Origin: Promethearchaeota archaeon Loki_b32
GTDB taxonomy: Archaea; Asgardarchaeota; Lokiarchaeia; Sigyniarchaeales; SOKP01
Assembly: GCA_005223125.1 (NCBI GenBank)
Contig: NJBH01000008.1
Coordinates: 1-64,000, forward strand
Reading direction: 5' to 3'
DNA length: 64,000 bases
Shown here: piece after piece, positions 47,045 through 56,616 of the stretch
Layout: every line of letters starts with the position of its first letter
Position numbering within the stretch: position 1 is the first letter of the stretch
The notes under the pieces: generated by a model
What the model saw: only the letters and a program-made list of their open reading frames with translations
What the model was told of the DNA's origin: nothing
Databases searched by the model: none
Translations under genes and position numbers: made by a program

Positions 47045-49028
47045 TAATCCCTTTATAAAATTTGAAAATTTATATGTTATTCCTACTTTTCATTCGCGTA
47101 TAGAATTTGCAAAATTGGTTCGTACAGCTTTATTTAAAGTTTTTCCTGATGTAATTGCTGTAGAATTACCAAATAACATACAAGATGAAGTTATAGAAGC
47201 TATTGGGAGATTACCTTTTTTATCTTTAATTGGATATGCTGATACATTAAATCCAAAAAAGTTAAATTTTATACCTGTAGATCCAGGTGATTCTATAATG
47301 GAAAGTATAAGAATTGGGCTTGAGTACGATATTCCAATCGAATTTATTGATCTATCTGTTTCTGAATATTTGCCTCCAAGCTTCAAACTTCCAGATGATT
47401 ATGCTATTAATCAAATTGGGCTTCATAAGTTTTATAAACAGATTTCAAAATACTTTAAAAACGAGTTTAAAGATAATAAAGCTAAACTTAAGGATAAGGT
47501 TAATTTGGAGGATTTTCTTAAAAATCAAGAAAATGTAGATAATAAATATAATTTCATTGAAAAAGATATTCTTAGAGAGAAATACATGGCAGCTCACCTA
47601 TTAAAATTAATGTCATTATATCATAGAGTTTTACTAATTATCGGCATGGCTCATTGGGAAAACGTGAAATATTATATAGAAAATCCAGAAAAAATTGAAG
47701 AAGTAGAATTGGAGTTAATTCCTCATAAATATGTAAAAATTTACAACATAAGAGGTTCTGATGCTAGATTTATTTTAAGAGAGTTACCATATCATACATA
47801 TAAATGGTTAAGATTTAGAAATGAGTTTTCAAAAGGAAAATTAGAAAGCATAGAAACTCCAGAAGAGCTTTATGATATTTTAAATTCATACAACAAGATT
47901 GAACATATTAGAAAGATCTTAATCAATGCCAAATACGATTATGAAGAGGAATTTAAAGAATTTGTAGATCTCCATAAATTAAAAACTTTATTTCAATATT
48001 CAAGAAACCTCTCATTATCAGACCGGAGATTATTGCCAAACTTATATCAACTATTAATTGCCTCAAAAAATATTGTTGATGATGATTATGCTTGGAAAGT
48101 TATGGAAAAAGCTACCAAATATCCCTATGATGATGAGAGCGATAATTATGAAACGTTGAAAATGGGCTTAGAAGGCGGTTATGATCCAAGTGGTCGCTAT
48201 ATAAAACTACGTAGACATCATCCTTATACCTATGGAAAAGAAAAAGAGGTTCCATTAAAAGAGAAGCCTGAAGAAAAATACCCTGGAGAGTGGAGAGATA
48301 AATGGGAAGAAGGTAAAGATTATACAGTTTCCTGGCCTCCTGAAGATATTCTAGAAGAAGACTACTTTGCCTTTATAAGAAAAAAAACTATTAAGAATTT
48401 AAAAAACCAGAGAATTAAAATAGAGGAATTCAAGTCCAGCTTAATGGATGGGATCGCGATTAAAGAAACTATTAGGAATTGGGCGTTCAAGAAAAAGATT
48501 TACGTACAAAATATTCAACAAATTCAAGGTAAAATCGATACTATTGTTGTAATATTTGATACCGATGAGGGAGAAGTTGAAAAGTATCCTTATAAATTAA
48601 CTTGGTGGGCAGAACATGACAGAGAAAGTGATATGGCTTTCTATTCAACCAATCCTGGCGATTATATTATTGGACCAGGTATTACACACGTAGAAGTTGG
48701 GGGATTACTATCTATCTTTCCAGCATTATTCTTACGATCTATTTTCGATCCCTATATGGAATACGAATTTAAAGATACTAATAATAAGGCGGAGCGTCTT
48801 CTCAAGGCAGCCATTATTTATTCAAAAGAACGATATATAGCATATGTAGCATCAAAACCCCCTCGTAAGTATTTTTATTCACGGGCGGCTATAAAGAATC
48901 GCGAATTAATATATATTCCAATAGATAATTTTAGTAAAGAATCTCTGAAAACAATTAAACATATTCATATCCTAGCAGGTAGGGATAAAAGAAAAATTGC
49001 TCATAACTATATCTTCTTAAATGAATAG
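47022..49028 (+). CDS. TraB/ChaN-like domain protein with unknown C-terminal region, MoxR partner
   Basis: A 668-residue protein. Residues about 10-225 have the layout of the EreA/ChaN/TraB superfamily: an opening VIPTFHSRIEFAKL, a VIAVELPNNIQDEV strand with Glu, DIPIEFIDLSVSEYL, and RVLLIIGMAHWENVKYY with a GxxH motif. DUF5682-type bacterial proteins of this class are known to neighbour MoxR ATPases. The rest (from about residue 380) is unfamiliar, rich in aromatic and basic residues, with GGYDPSGRYIKLRRHHPY. It overlaps the MoxR stop by 23 bases from ATG 47022 (8 bases from ATG 47037), so translation is coupled. Confidence 0.75.
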   Translation: MNKTQMDDNPFIKFENLYVIPTFHSRIEFAKLVRTALFKVFPDVIAVELPNNIQDEVIEAIGRLPFLSLIGYADTLNPKKLNFIPVDPGDSIMESIRIGLEYDIPIEFIDLSVSEYLPPSFKLPDDYAINQIGLHKFYKQISKYFKNEFKDNKAKLKDKVNLEDFLKNQENVDNKYNFIEKDILREKYMAAHLLKLMSLYHRVLLIIGMAHWENVKYYIENPEKIEEVELELIPHKYVKIYNIRGSDARFILRELPYHTYKWLRFRNEFSKGKLESIETPEELYDILNSYNKIEHIRKILINAKYDYEEEFKEFVDLHKLKTLFQYSRNLSLSDRRLLPNLYQLLIASKNIVDDDYAWKVMEKATKYPYDDESDNYETLKMGLEGGYDPSGRYIKLRRHHPYTYGKEKEVPLKEKPEEKYPGEWRDKWEEGKDYTVSWPPEDILEEDYFAFIRKKTIKNLKNQRIKIEEFKSSLMDGIAIKETIRNWAFKKKIYVQNIQQIQGKIDTIVVIFDTDEGEVEKYPYKLTWWAEHDRESDMAFYSTNPGDYIIGPGITHVEVGGLLSIFPALFLRSIFDPYMEYEFKDTNNKAERLLKAAIIYSKERYIAYVASKPPRKYFYSRAAIKNRELIYIPIDNFSKESLKTIKHIHILAGRDKRKIAHNYIFLNE

Positions 49029-49082
49029 CAAATGAAAATACCGTTAAATTTTTAAAATCTTTTTACTATAATTTAAATATAA

Positions 49083-49227
49083 CGTGGATGTGGATGCTAT
49101 GAATAAAAATACTAAATTCTTAGGTTTTACACAAAATATGATTAAGATCATATCCACGATTATTATTATCTAAATTCATTTATTTGTGAAGTGAATTCTC
49201 GTAGCTTTTACTCCACATCCTACTTCA
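49083..49227 (+). promoter_or_regulatory. Competing RNA helices in the ileS upstream region
   Basis: Segment 1 (49083-49094, CGTGGATGTGGA) can pair with 49152-49158 (ATCCACG, 7 pairs), which lies inside the leader-peptide frame just before its four final Ile codons, or with 49212-49220 (TCCACATCC, 9 pairs). The two pairings share 49086-49089 and exclude each other. A further helix 49187-49192/49222-49227 (TGAAGT/ACTTCA) encloses the last segment. This is a layout like attenuators, but whether segment 1 is within the transcript depends on the unmapped start site. Confidence 0.4.
49099..49173 (+). CDS. Putative isoleucine-rich leader peptide of ileS
   Basis: A 24-codon frame from ATG 49099 to TAA 49173 begins MNKNTKFLGF and ends IISTIIII. 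Seven of 24 codons are Ile (ATT, ATC and ATA all used), and the last four before the stop are Ile. It lies 161 bases before the ileS start, in the same direction, with TATA-like TTTAAATATA about 20-28 bases upstream. Leader peptides rich in the cognate amino acid are a bacterial attenuation device; in archaea I know no established example. In AT-rich DNA a chance run of ATT codons is possible. Confidence 0.4.
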   Translation: MNKNTKFLGFTQNMIKIISTIIII

Positions 49228-49334
49228 TGAATAAATTAACTGAAATTGCGATATAAACTAATTGTGTTAAATAATTTTATTTTTAACATTTTTAAGTTAA
49301 ATAATTTAATGAACATAAAAAAATCTCAAGTAAG

Positions 49335-52196
49335 GTGTTAAATATTTCATATATTGAAAAAGAAAAAGAACTTATACAATTTTGGAAATATAATAATATA
49401 TTTGAAAAAAGTGTAGAGCAAAGACCAAAGAATAATCCATATATATTTTATGATGGACCACCTTTTGCAACGGGATTGCCCCATTACGGTCATATATTAA
49501 GTTTTGTAACAAAGGATGTATTTCCGAGATATTGGACAATGAAAAATCACCGTTGTGAGAGAAGATGGGGTTGGGATTGTCATGGTTTGCCAATCGAAAG
49601 TATCTGTGAAAGAGAACTAAATTTAAAGCAGAAAAATGAAATATACGAAATGGGTATTGCTGATTTCAATGAATTTTGTCGATCAAAAGTGCTTTGGTAT
49701 ACAACTGAATGGAAAAAAACTGTTGAACGAATGGGTAAGTGGATAGAGTTTGATAATTCTTATAAAACCATGGATAATACATATATGGAAACTGTGTGGT
49801 ATATTTTTAAGAAAATATACACCAAGGGGTTCGTGTATAGGGGAAAAAAAATACTGTTCTATTGTCCACGATGTGAAACTCCACTTTCTAATTTCGAGAT
49901 TTCGATGGATAATAGCTATAAAGATATTAGTGAACATTCTATAACAGCAAAATTCAAATTGATAGAAGAGCCAATGACATTTTTTCTTGCTTGGACCACA
50001 ACGCCTTGGACGTTAATTGGAAATGTAGCTTTAGCTGTAGATAGCGAGCGAGATTATGTTAAAATAAAATTTGATGATGAATATTTAATATTGATAAAAA
50101 ATCAATTAGATACAATCAAAAAAGACTATGAAATTGTTGATGAATTTAAAGGAAATGACCTAATTAATAAAGAATATGAACCATTATATCACATTTCTCC
50201 TGATACCACTAAAAAAGGGCACTTTGTTATTGATGGGGGTGATGAGGTATTATCTGATGAAGGAACAGGAATAATACACATAGCAATTTATGGGGAATTT
50301 GATTATGAAATGATAAAGAAACATGATTTAACTATAATTCAACATATTGATGAACATGGCAATCTGGCTCAGGGTCCGAGAGATTGGATTGGATTGTGGT
50401 TTAAAGATGTAAATGAAAAAGTCTTAGAGGATTTGCACCAACGGAACCTTTTATTTAGTTCAGAAGATTACACTCATTCTTATCCATTCTGTTATAGATG
50501 TGATACTCCCTTAATTTATAATGCTCTTGATGCTTGGTTTATAGATATTCAACGAATAAAACCAATGCTTCTGGAAACTAATGAAAGAATCAACTGGTAT
50601 CCTAAAGAGATTTCAAGAAGATATGAAAGTATAGTTAATACCGCTCCTGATTGGTGTATTTCAAGAAATAGATTTTGGGCTACTGCTATGCCTATTTGGG
50701 AATGTGAAGAATGTAAAAAAATTAAAGTCATTGGATCTATTAAAGAATTACAGGAAAATGCGGTTGAAGAGGTTCCTGATGATTTAGATCTTCATAGACA
50801 TATTGTTGATAAGATATATCTTAAATGTTCTAATTGCAGCAAAGTAATGAAGCGTGTACCTGAAGTATTTGACTGCTGGTTGGAATCAGGATCAATGCCT
50901 TATGCGGCAAAACATTACCCATTTGAAAATGTGGAATGGTTTAAGCATAATTTTCCAAGTGATTTTGTGTCTGAGTATGTCCCACAAGTTAGGGCGTGGT
51001 TTTACTACATGCATGCAATAGCCGTCCTGCTATTTAATGAAATCCCATTTAAAAATGTCGTTGTAAATGGCAATATACTCGCTGAAGATGGAACTAAGAT
51101 GTCAAAGTCTAAAAGAAATTTCCCCGATCCAAACCTAATGATTGAGAAATATGGAGCTGATGCTTTAAGAATATATCTTTTATCATCCCAATTGATGAGG
51201 GCACAAGATTTAAATTTTAAAGAGGAAATTGTAAAACAAGTTTACCGACGATTCAATTTATTGCTAATTAATGTTCTAAAATTCTATTCATTGAATGATA
51301 TTGATAACGTTATTATGGATATAACGCGTTCAGATAATATTTTAGATAAATGGATTGTCAGTTTATTGAATAGCCTTATACAGGACATTACGCAACTTAT
51401 GGATGATTATGACACAGCAGAAGTAAGTAGATTATTCTTCAACTTCATCGAGGATCTCTCCACATGGTATATTAAAAACAGCAGGAATCGATTTAAAAGT
51501 GAGAATATAAATGAAAAATTATCAGCGATGAACACATTGTCCTATATACTTTATAATTTATCAAAACTCTTAGCTCCTTTAACTCCATTTATATCAGAAA
51601 TAATATACCAGAAATTGATAGAGAAAGGGATTGCAAATTTTAAATCCGTCCATTTAGAGTTTTGGCCCGAGTTTGATGAGAAGTTGATTGATAGCGAAGT
51701 TCTAAAAAATATGGAACTAACAAGAGAAGTAGTAAAAAGATCCTTAGAATTAAGAGAGAATTCTAAAATTCCAGTTAGGCAGGTTCTAAATAAGGTTACA
51801 ATAAAAGGAGTAAATCTTGAAAAGAAATATTTAGATGTTATAGCAGAAGCTATAAATGTGAGAAATGTAAATATTGAAAAGGGAGAAGAGGTTGAATTTC
51901 TAGTAGAATTAGACACAATTATTACGCCAGAGTTGAAGTTAGAAGGAATTGCTAGAAACTTAATAAGACATCTGAATAATTATCGAAAAAAACTGAATCT
52001 ATCAACGAAAAATCGAATTAATTTATATTTAAAAACAAATGATAAAGATATTTCAGAAGCCCTTGAAAAACATAAGGAGAAAATAAAGAAGATGATACAA
52101 GCTGAAACAATCATTCAAAATATGGAAGGGAAGGAACATATAAAGAAGTTCAAAATTGAAAATAAAGTCGTTGAGGCATATATTGAGGTAAAATAA
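49335..52196 (+). CDS. ileS: Isoleucyl-tRNA synthetase
   Basis: A 953-residue class I synthetase. The HIGH motif appears as GLPHYGHILSFVTKD near residue 50, the KMSKS motif as GTKMSKSKRNFPDP near 588, and WGWDCHGLPIESICEREL and WFYYMHAIAVLLF are characteristic of IleRS. The editing domain contains AWTTTPWTLIGNVALAV and GTGIIHIAIYGEFDYEM. A CPRC and later CxxC pairs could bind zinc. It begins at GTG 49335, since no ATG is in frame upstream. It is followed by cysS after 80 bases. Confidence 0.96.
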   Translation: MLNISYIEKEKELIQFWKYNNIFEKSVEQRPKNNPYIFYDGPPFATGLPHYGHILSFVTKDVFPRYWTMKNHRCERRWGWDCHGLPIESICERELNLKQKNEIYEMGIADFNEFCRSKVLWYTTEWKKTVERMGKWIEFDNSYKTMDNTYMETVWYIFKKIYTKGFVYRGKKILFYCPRCETPLSNFEISMDNSYKDISEHSITAKFKLIEEPMTFFLAWTTTPWTLIGNVALAVDSERDYVKIKFDDEYLILIKNQLDTIKKDYEIVDEFKGNDLINKEYEPLYHISPDTTKKGHFVIDGGDEVLSDEGTGIIHIAIYGEFDYEMIKKHDLTIIQHIDEHGNLAQGPRDWIGLWFKDVNEKVLEDLHQRNLLFSSEDYTHSYPFCYRCDTPLIYNALDAWFIDIQRIKPMLLETNERINWYPKEISRRYESIVNTAPDWCISRNRFWATAMPIWECEECKKIKVIGSIKELQENAVEEVPDDLDLHRHIVDKIYLKCSNCSKVMKRVPEVFDCWLESGSMPYAAKHYPFENVEWFKHNFPSDFVSEYVPQVRAWFYYMHAIAVLLFNEIPFKNVVVNGNILAEDGTKMSKSKRNFPDPNLMIEKYGADALRIYLLSSQLMRAQDLNFKEEIVKQVYRRFNLLLINVLKFYSLNDIDNVIMDITRSDNILDKWIVSLLNSLIQDITQLMDDYDTAEVSRLFFNFIEDLSTWYIKNSRNRFKSENINEKLSAMNTLSYILYNLSKLLAPLTPFISEIIYQKLIEKGIANFKSVHLEFWPEFDEKLIDSEVLKNMELTREVVKRSLELRENSKIPVRQVLNKVTIKGVNLEKKYLDVIAEAINVRNVNIEKGEEVEFLVELDTIITPELKLEGIARNLIRHLNNYRKKLNLSTKNRINLYLKTNDKDISEALEKHKEKIKKMIQAETIIQNMEGKEHIKKFKIENKVVEAYIEVK

Positions 52197-52220
52197 TTGA
52201 CTTATAATTAAAAAAAAGAA

Positions 52221-52258
52221 GGAAGATCCTAAAATCTTCCGTAAAATTCTTATTTTTA
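52221..52258 (+). terminator. Hairpin plus T-rich tail after ileS
   Basis: A perfect 7-base-pair hairpin (GGAAGAT, loop CCTAAA, ATCTTCC; 52221-52240) is followed by GTAAAATTCTTATTTTT. It lies between ileS and cysS and may terminate ileS transcription or sit in the cysS leader. No Cys codons are clustered in this gap. Confidence 0.5.
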
Positions 52259-52276
52259 CTTAGTATTTATTATTTT

Positions 52277-53704
52277 ATGCTTAAAATCTATAACACTATG
52301 ACTCGGCAAAAGGAAGTTTTTAAGACTATAGAAGAAGGTCGAGTTAGAATTTATACCTGTGGGCAGACAGTATATGATGATGTGCATATCGGTAATGCAA
52401 GAACTTATAGCTCATGGGACGTAGTTATTAGATACTTACGATACAAAGGTTATAACGTATTTCATGTTCAAAATTTCACGGATGTGGGTCATTTAACAGA
52501 TGATGCAGATCAAGGAGAAGATAAAATCGAAAAAAGAGCAAGAGAACAAAAAGTTAATCCTTGGGAACTAGTTGATAGACAAATTCAAGAATATTGGCAA
52601 GTTATTGATGATTTAAATATTCAAAGACCGAACATATCTCCAAGAGCAACAGCGCTTATTCCAGACATGATTGAGATTATTCAAATTTTGGTAGAAAAAG
52701 GCTATGCTTATGAAGTAGAAGGTAATGTGTATTATGATACTAGTAAATTTAAGGACTATGGAAAACTTGCTAAGTTAAAACTCGATGAAGAAAAAGCACA
52801 AGCACGCGTGGCTCAAGATCCCTTAAAAAAGAATTATTTTGATTTTGCTTTATGGTTAAACGCACGGAAAGGAGATCAGATCCATACTATGAGATGGAAT
52901 TCTCCGTGGGGTGAAGGATATCCTGGATGGCATCTTGAATGTTCGGTCATGGGCATGAAATATTTAGGAGAGACATTAGATATTCATTGTGGAGGAATCG
53001 ATCATATTCCTACTCACCATCCAAATGAAATTGCTCAATCTGAAGCGGCTACTGGAAAAAAGTTTGTTAATTGGTGGATGCATGCTGAATTTATAACTCT
53101 AAATGGTATGAAAATGAGTAAGAGCCTTGGTAACTATGTTACTGCCCGTGAATTAATTGATGAACATGGAGGTCTTGTTATGAGGATGGGCTTAGTTTCT
53201 GGACATTATCGATCTGCTGTAGATTGGAATCCACAAGTTATTGAAAATGCCAAGAGTAATATCGAAAAAATTAGAAATTGTTTAAATGCAATTGACCAAA
53301 CCTCTGGAGGAAGCGAAGAAACACTTAAAGGGTCAATAAAAAATGTGAAAAATGATTTTGAGGAAGCTATGGATGATGATTTTAATACTCCAAAAGCTTT
53401 TGGAACAATTCATGAATTCATTAAAAAAATAAATAGTTCATTAGATAATAAACAAGAAATATTCTTAGAAGCAAAAGAAACTTTACTCGAACTTCTTGGA
53501 ATTCTGGGTCTTGACTTCACCAAGAAAGAAGAAAGTGGGGAAATTAAATTAAATGAATTGATGGATCTTATTATAAATATCCGTAACAAGGCAAGAAAAG
53601 AGAAAAATTACGAGATAAGTGATGAAATAAGAGAAAAATTAACAAAAGCGGGAATTCAACTTGAAGATACCCCCAATGGAACACGATGGAACATTACTTC
53701 ATAA
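52277..53704 (+). CDS. cysS: Cysteinyl-tRNA synthetase
   Basis: A 475-residue class I synthetase. IYTCGQTVYDDVHIGNARTY carries the zinc-binding Cys and HIGN motif near residue 36; HLECSVMGMKYLGETLDIHC and HPNEIAQSE give the other zinc ligands, and GMKMSKSLGNYV the KMSKS loop near 278. The C-terminus has the helical-bundle anticodon-binding domain. It charges tRNA-Cys directly, so this organism need not depend on the SepRS/SepCysS route. Follows ileS in the same direction. Confidence 0.96.
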   Translation: MLKIYNTMTRQKEVFKTIEEGRVRIYTCGQTVYDDVHIGNARTYSSWDVVIRYLRYKGYNVFHVQNFTDVGHLTDDADQGEDKIEKRAREQKVNPWELVDRQIQEYWQVIDDLNIQRPNISPRATALIPDMIEIIQILVEKGYAYEVEGNVYYDTSKFKDYGKLAKLKLDEEKAQARVAQDPLKKNYFDFALWLNARKGDQIHTMRWNSPWGEGYPGWHLECSVMGMKYLGETLDIHCGGIDHIPTHHPNEIAQSEAATGKKFVNWWMHAEFITLNGMKMSKSLGNYVTARELIDEHGGLVMRMGLVSGHYRSAVDWNPQVIENAKSNIEKIRNCLNAIDQTSGGSEETLKGSIKNVKNDFEEAMDDDFNTPKAFGTIHEFIKKINSSLDNKQEIFLEAKETLLELLGILGLDFTKKEESGEIKLNELMDLIINIRNKARKEKNYEISDEIREKLTKAGIQLEDTPNGTRWNITS

Positions 53705-53754
53705 ATTTTATTTTTAGAAAATAAAGTCTTCTCAAAACTAAAAAAAAAAAGGAT

Positions 53755-54183
53755 TTAAGTAGGAGGTAAAAACTCCCATTTATTATAATGGTCAGAATTA
53801 CCTCCCTTCTCAAGAAATTCAATATACCTTTTTAGCCCCACCAATAGTAAATCAGAACTTTTTTTAAATATTTTAAAGAGTTCTTTATCATTAAATTCAG
53901 TCCATAAAGTAACTACTGTTGCTTTTTTTTTAGGAATTAAAACATACCCCATTGAATTCATATTACTCTTTTCCATAAACCAGGTAGTACTTTTATTTTT
54001 GTCATATTTAGCGTTAACAATTTTCATGGCTCCAAAATCAGTCTCTAATAGTGTATTTTCATCTTCGAAGGTTATTGCACTCACAGTTGGATTCCATTTT
54101 GGAGTAATAACTCCATCTTTTATGATATTATAAATCTTTTCGGGAGAAGATTCAATTTCGATTTTTTTTTCTAATTTTTGCAA
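53755..54183 (-). CDS. SRPBCC (START-like) domain protein
   Basis: A 142-residue single-domain protein with the START/Bet-v-1 helix-grip layout: EKKIEIESSPEKIYNIIKD at the N-terminus, TPKWNPTVSAITFE, strands in the middle and a long C-terminal helix LFKIFKKSSDLLLVGLKRYI. Such proteins bind hydrophobic ligands in a cavity. TTG start at 54183 is supported by GAGGTGA 5 bases upstream. Convergent with cysS. No catalytic role is evident. Confidence 0.85.
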   Translation of the reverse strand: MQKLEKKIEIESSPEKIYNIIKDGVITPKWNPTVSAITFEDENTLLETDFGAMKIVNAKYDKNKSTTWFMEKSNMNSMGYVLIPKKKATVVTLWTEFNDKELFKIFKKSSDLLLVGLKRYIEFLEKGGNSDHYNKWEFLPPT

Positions 54184-54367
54184 AAATTCACCTCATTCTG
54201 AAAATTTACATTTTAATATTATGATAATCTCTTATATATACGTTTGTGTGTTTGTCAAAATTTAGGATTCAGACCTTATTAAAACTCAAAAGCAATTAGA
54301 TGGACAAGTCTGGTTTCTTAAAAAAAAACTAAAGAAAAAAATAAGCTAAAAATAATAAAAAAATGAA

Positions 54368-56098
54368 TTATTCGATTGTTTTTAGCAATTCTTCGATTTC
54401 TGCCTGAATTTCTTCAGGTTTCCTTGCTGTTTGACCCGCAATAGCAAGCTGCCTTTCTATAATAGGTCTGTGAAGTGTGTTCATAGCGCAGAACGGAATC
54501 TCTCTTACTTTGCTGGGGTCTTCCGGATCGATGACTCCGTAGTGGACAAGACAGCGACACACTCTTTCGAGGTCGAAGTTGTAAGCATCTTGAAAATGCA
54601 TGCTAGATATCATTAAATTGCGATCATTAAAAAATTTCCCCGCAGATTTTAAGTTTGGAGCCATTACTAAACGAGCAAATGCTTGATATGTTTTACTTGT
54701 AAGAATTTTTTGTGGACTTTTAATATATCTTGCTGCTCCAGCAAAGAAATATGCCTTCATAATTTGCCGATAACCAAAACTGGTAATATCATCAACAAAG
54801 TTTCCAATTTTGGAAGCAAGCTGCCCAAAATCATCTAGGTTGATGCCTTTCAATAATCCAGTAGGTTTTGGGACTTCTTGTTTTTCAACCATATCCCAAG
54901 TTTGATTAGACCATCGAATCAATCCTTCAGCGTCAAAAAAGTTTTCGATGGGCTCCCACTCATCCTTATCATTAATAACGCATATCGTGGCGAATCCACA
55001 ATCTGCGTGGCTCGTCATACTGAAGGGTGGCATATCGTCAAACCAGGCTAGCAATTTTGTAAACTTCGCTGTGAATGCAATAGGGTAAAACTTGGTAACT
55101 GAACCATTTGTATATTTATTAATTGCGTCTTTTAAATCAGAAGTAGTATATCTAATATCCATTAATTCTTCGAAGCTAATACGTCCGGTTAATGAAACTG
55201 GTTGGAAGATAACACCTGATACGACATCACAATTATTTTTAGCAAAATTCAAAATGTTTCCAATTTCATGATCATTTACACCTTTAGCGATAACTGGGAC
55301 TAGCATAATGCCATAAAATCCAATCTTTCGAGCATTTTCAATAACTTTCTTTTTAAGAGGCCATAAGTTAACTCCTCTGATCTTTTTCCATGCTTCTGGG
55401 TCATCAGTAGCATCAAATTGCAGGTATAACGCATCCATTCCAGCATCTATGCATTTTTTCATAAATTCTTGTGATTTCCCAAATCGAACACCGTTGGTGG
55501 TTACCATGATTTCTGTAAAACCCAATTCATGTCCTTTTCGAATAATTTCTGGGAGATCATCTCTAACTGTAGGTTCTCCTCCAGATAGCTGGAGTAAAAC
55601 TGCGGGAATAGGTTCCATGGATCTGAAATGTTCCATAATTCGGATGAGTTCTTCGAATGTAGGTTCTACTACATAACCTTTTGCGCTTGCATTGGCAAAA
55701 CAAATAGGGCAAGCCAGATTACAGCGATTTGTGATATCAATTAAACAAATATTTGGAGCGCTTTTATGATTGGAGCATAAACCACAGTCATATGGACACC
55801 CCTTATTTACTTCTTTAATACCAGAAGATGTATATTCGGGTTGAGTAGAATTATTTACTGTTGAACCAATGTCGTCTGTAATAGTCTGTTGCCATTTATA
55901 TTCTTCGGGATTGATTGATAGTTTATCTTTGAATTCTCCATGGGCCTTACAGGTTTTTCGCATCATCACGCAATTAGTTTCAGGGTCTACGTAAATTTCA
56001 GCCGCGAGATGTTTCATACATTCAGGACAAATACTCGTAGTTGTTCGAATAATCTCAACATCTTTCCTTTGAGCAGATTGTGTTTCAAGTTCTGTCAT
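54368..56098 (-). CDS. Radical SAM enzyme, tetraether lipid synthase (Tes)-like
   Basis: A 576-residue radical SAM protein. The SAM-cluster motif CNLACPICFANA (CxxxCxxC) near residue 125 is preceded by two further Cys motifs, SICPECMKH and GCPYDCGLCSNHKS. LQLSGGEPTVRDDLPEIIRK, MVTTNGVRFGKS, LYLQFDATDDPE and VSGVIFQPVSLTGRI follow the sequence order of the archaeal family that includes the GDGT/macrocyclic lipid synthase Tes, which couples phytanyl chains into membrane-spanning tetraethers. A related family member with another substrate is possible. Start chosen at ATG 56098; a TTG lies three codons upstream. Confidence 0.85.
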   Translation of the reverse strand: MTELETQSAQRKDVEIIRTTTSICPECMKHLAAEIYVDPETNCVMMRKTCKAHGEFKDKLSINPEEYKWQQTITDDIGSTVNNSTQPEYTSSGIKEVNKGCPYDCGLCSNHKSAPNICLIDITNRCNLACPICFANASAKGYVVEPTFEELIRIMEHFRSMEPIPAVLLQLSGGEPTVRDDLPEIIRKGHELGFTEIMVTTNGVRFGKSQEFMKKCIDAGMDALYLQFDATDDPEAWKKIRGVNLWPLKKKVIENARKIGFYGIMLVPVIAKGVNDHEIGNILNFAKNNCDVVSGVIFQPVSLTGRISFEELMDIRYTTSDLKDAINKYTNGSVTKFYPIAFTAKFTKLLAWFDDMPPFSMTSHADCGFATICVINDKDEWEPIENFFDAEGLIRWSNQTWDMVEKQEVPKPTGLLKGINLDDFGQLASKIGNFVDDITSFGYRQIMKAYFFAGAARYIKSPQKILTSKTYQAFARLVMAPNLKSAGKFFNDRNLMISSMHFQDAYNFDLERVCRCLVHYGVIDPEDPSKVREIPFCAMNTLHRPIIERQLAIAGQTARKPEEIQAEIEELLKTIE

Positions 56099-56107
56099 AT
56101 GAATCAA

Positions 56108-56489
56108 TATCTTTTATCAATTTTTTAATTAGATAAATGTTTTATTGAATAATTATTTTGCTAATTAACCTTTCAAATCATTTAAATATTTTAATAATAT
56201 CTATAGTATTATCGATATTATTAAAAAAAACTCCTTATTTTAATAAAAATGATAATAATTTTTCTTATTTAATATAATTAAATAAATAAGATTACCATTA
56301 ACTTTAAATATGAAATTCTAATCAGCACTAAGAATGATTTTTGCATTAATATTTTATTTTTAACAAATCATCTTAATGAAATTTCAACGAAATAATTAAT
56401 TGAACCTTTTAATTATTTTACTAACTTTTTCAGGTTTTGATCTCTTGAATTTCTATACTAAAAATTGAAAATCTCAGAGCTAAGGACAT
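56108..56489. other. Long AT-rich intergenic region
   Basis: About 380 bases without a supported gene, extremely A/T-rich, holding the promoter of the radical SAM gene near 56110-56150 and a plausible TATA stretch (CTATACTAAAAATTG) about 30 bases before the structured element. I see no other structure in it. Confidence 0.5.
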
Positions 56490-56616
56490 AAAAGGTGACT
56501 CCTGCCCTACGAGACGCAAAAAAGCGTCAAAACAAAATAGGGGGAGGAGGGCGAAATCAGAGTGTAAAAATTTACACTACCAAAAGACAAAAATCCAGGG
56601 TGTAGGCAGGAGTCTT
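56490..56616 (+). ncRNA. Candidate structured RNA element, copy B
   Basis: The intact copy of the element at 1612-1729. An outer stem pairs GACTCCTGCCCTAC (56497-56510) with GTAGGCAGGAGTC (56602-56614) with one bulged base. Inside are hairpin P2, GACGC/GCGTC with an A6 loop (56513-56528), a conserved purine stretch TAGGGGGAGGAGG, hairpin P3 GTGTAAA/TTTACAC (56562-56577) and the conserved ACTACCAAAAGACAAAAATC. T-rich sequence follows on the plus strand, and A-rich loops also favour plus. No homology to rRNA, RNase P, SRP RNA or a riboswitch class is apparent to me. Confidence 0.6.

Noticed and set aside
52197-52276. Cysteine-rich leader before cysS
   Set aside because: The gap has no cluster of TGT/TGC codons in any short frame; only a hairpin is present.
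54184-54367. Short coding stretch between the SRPBCC and radical SAM genes
   Set aside because: Only frames without a start or with fewer than 20 codons exist; poly-A runs dominate, so no gene is supported.
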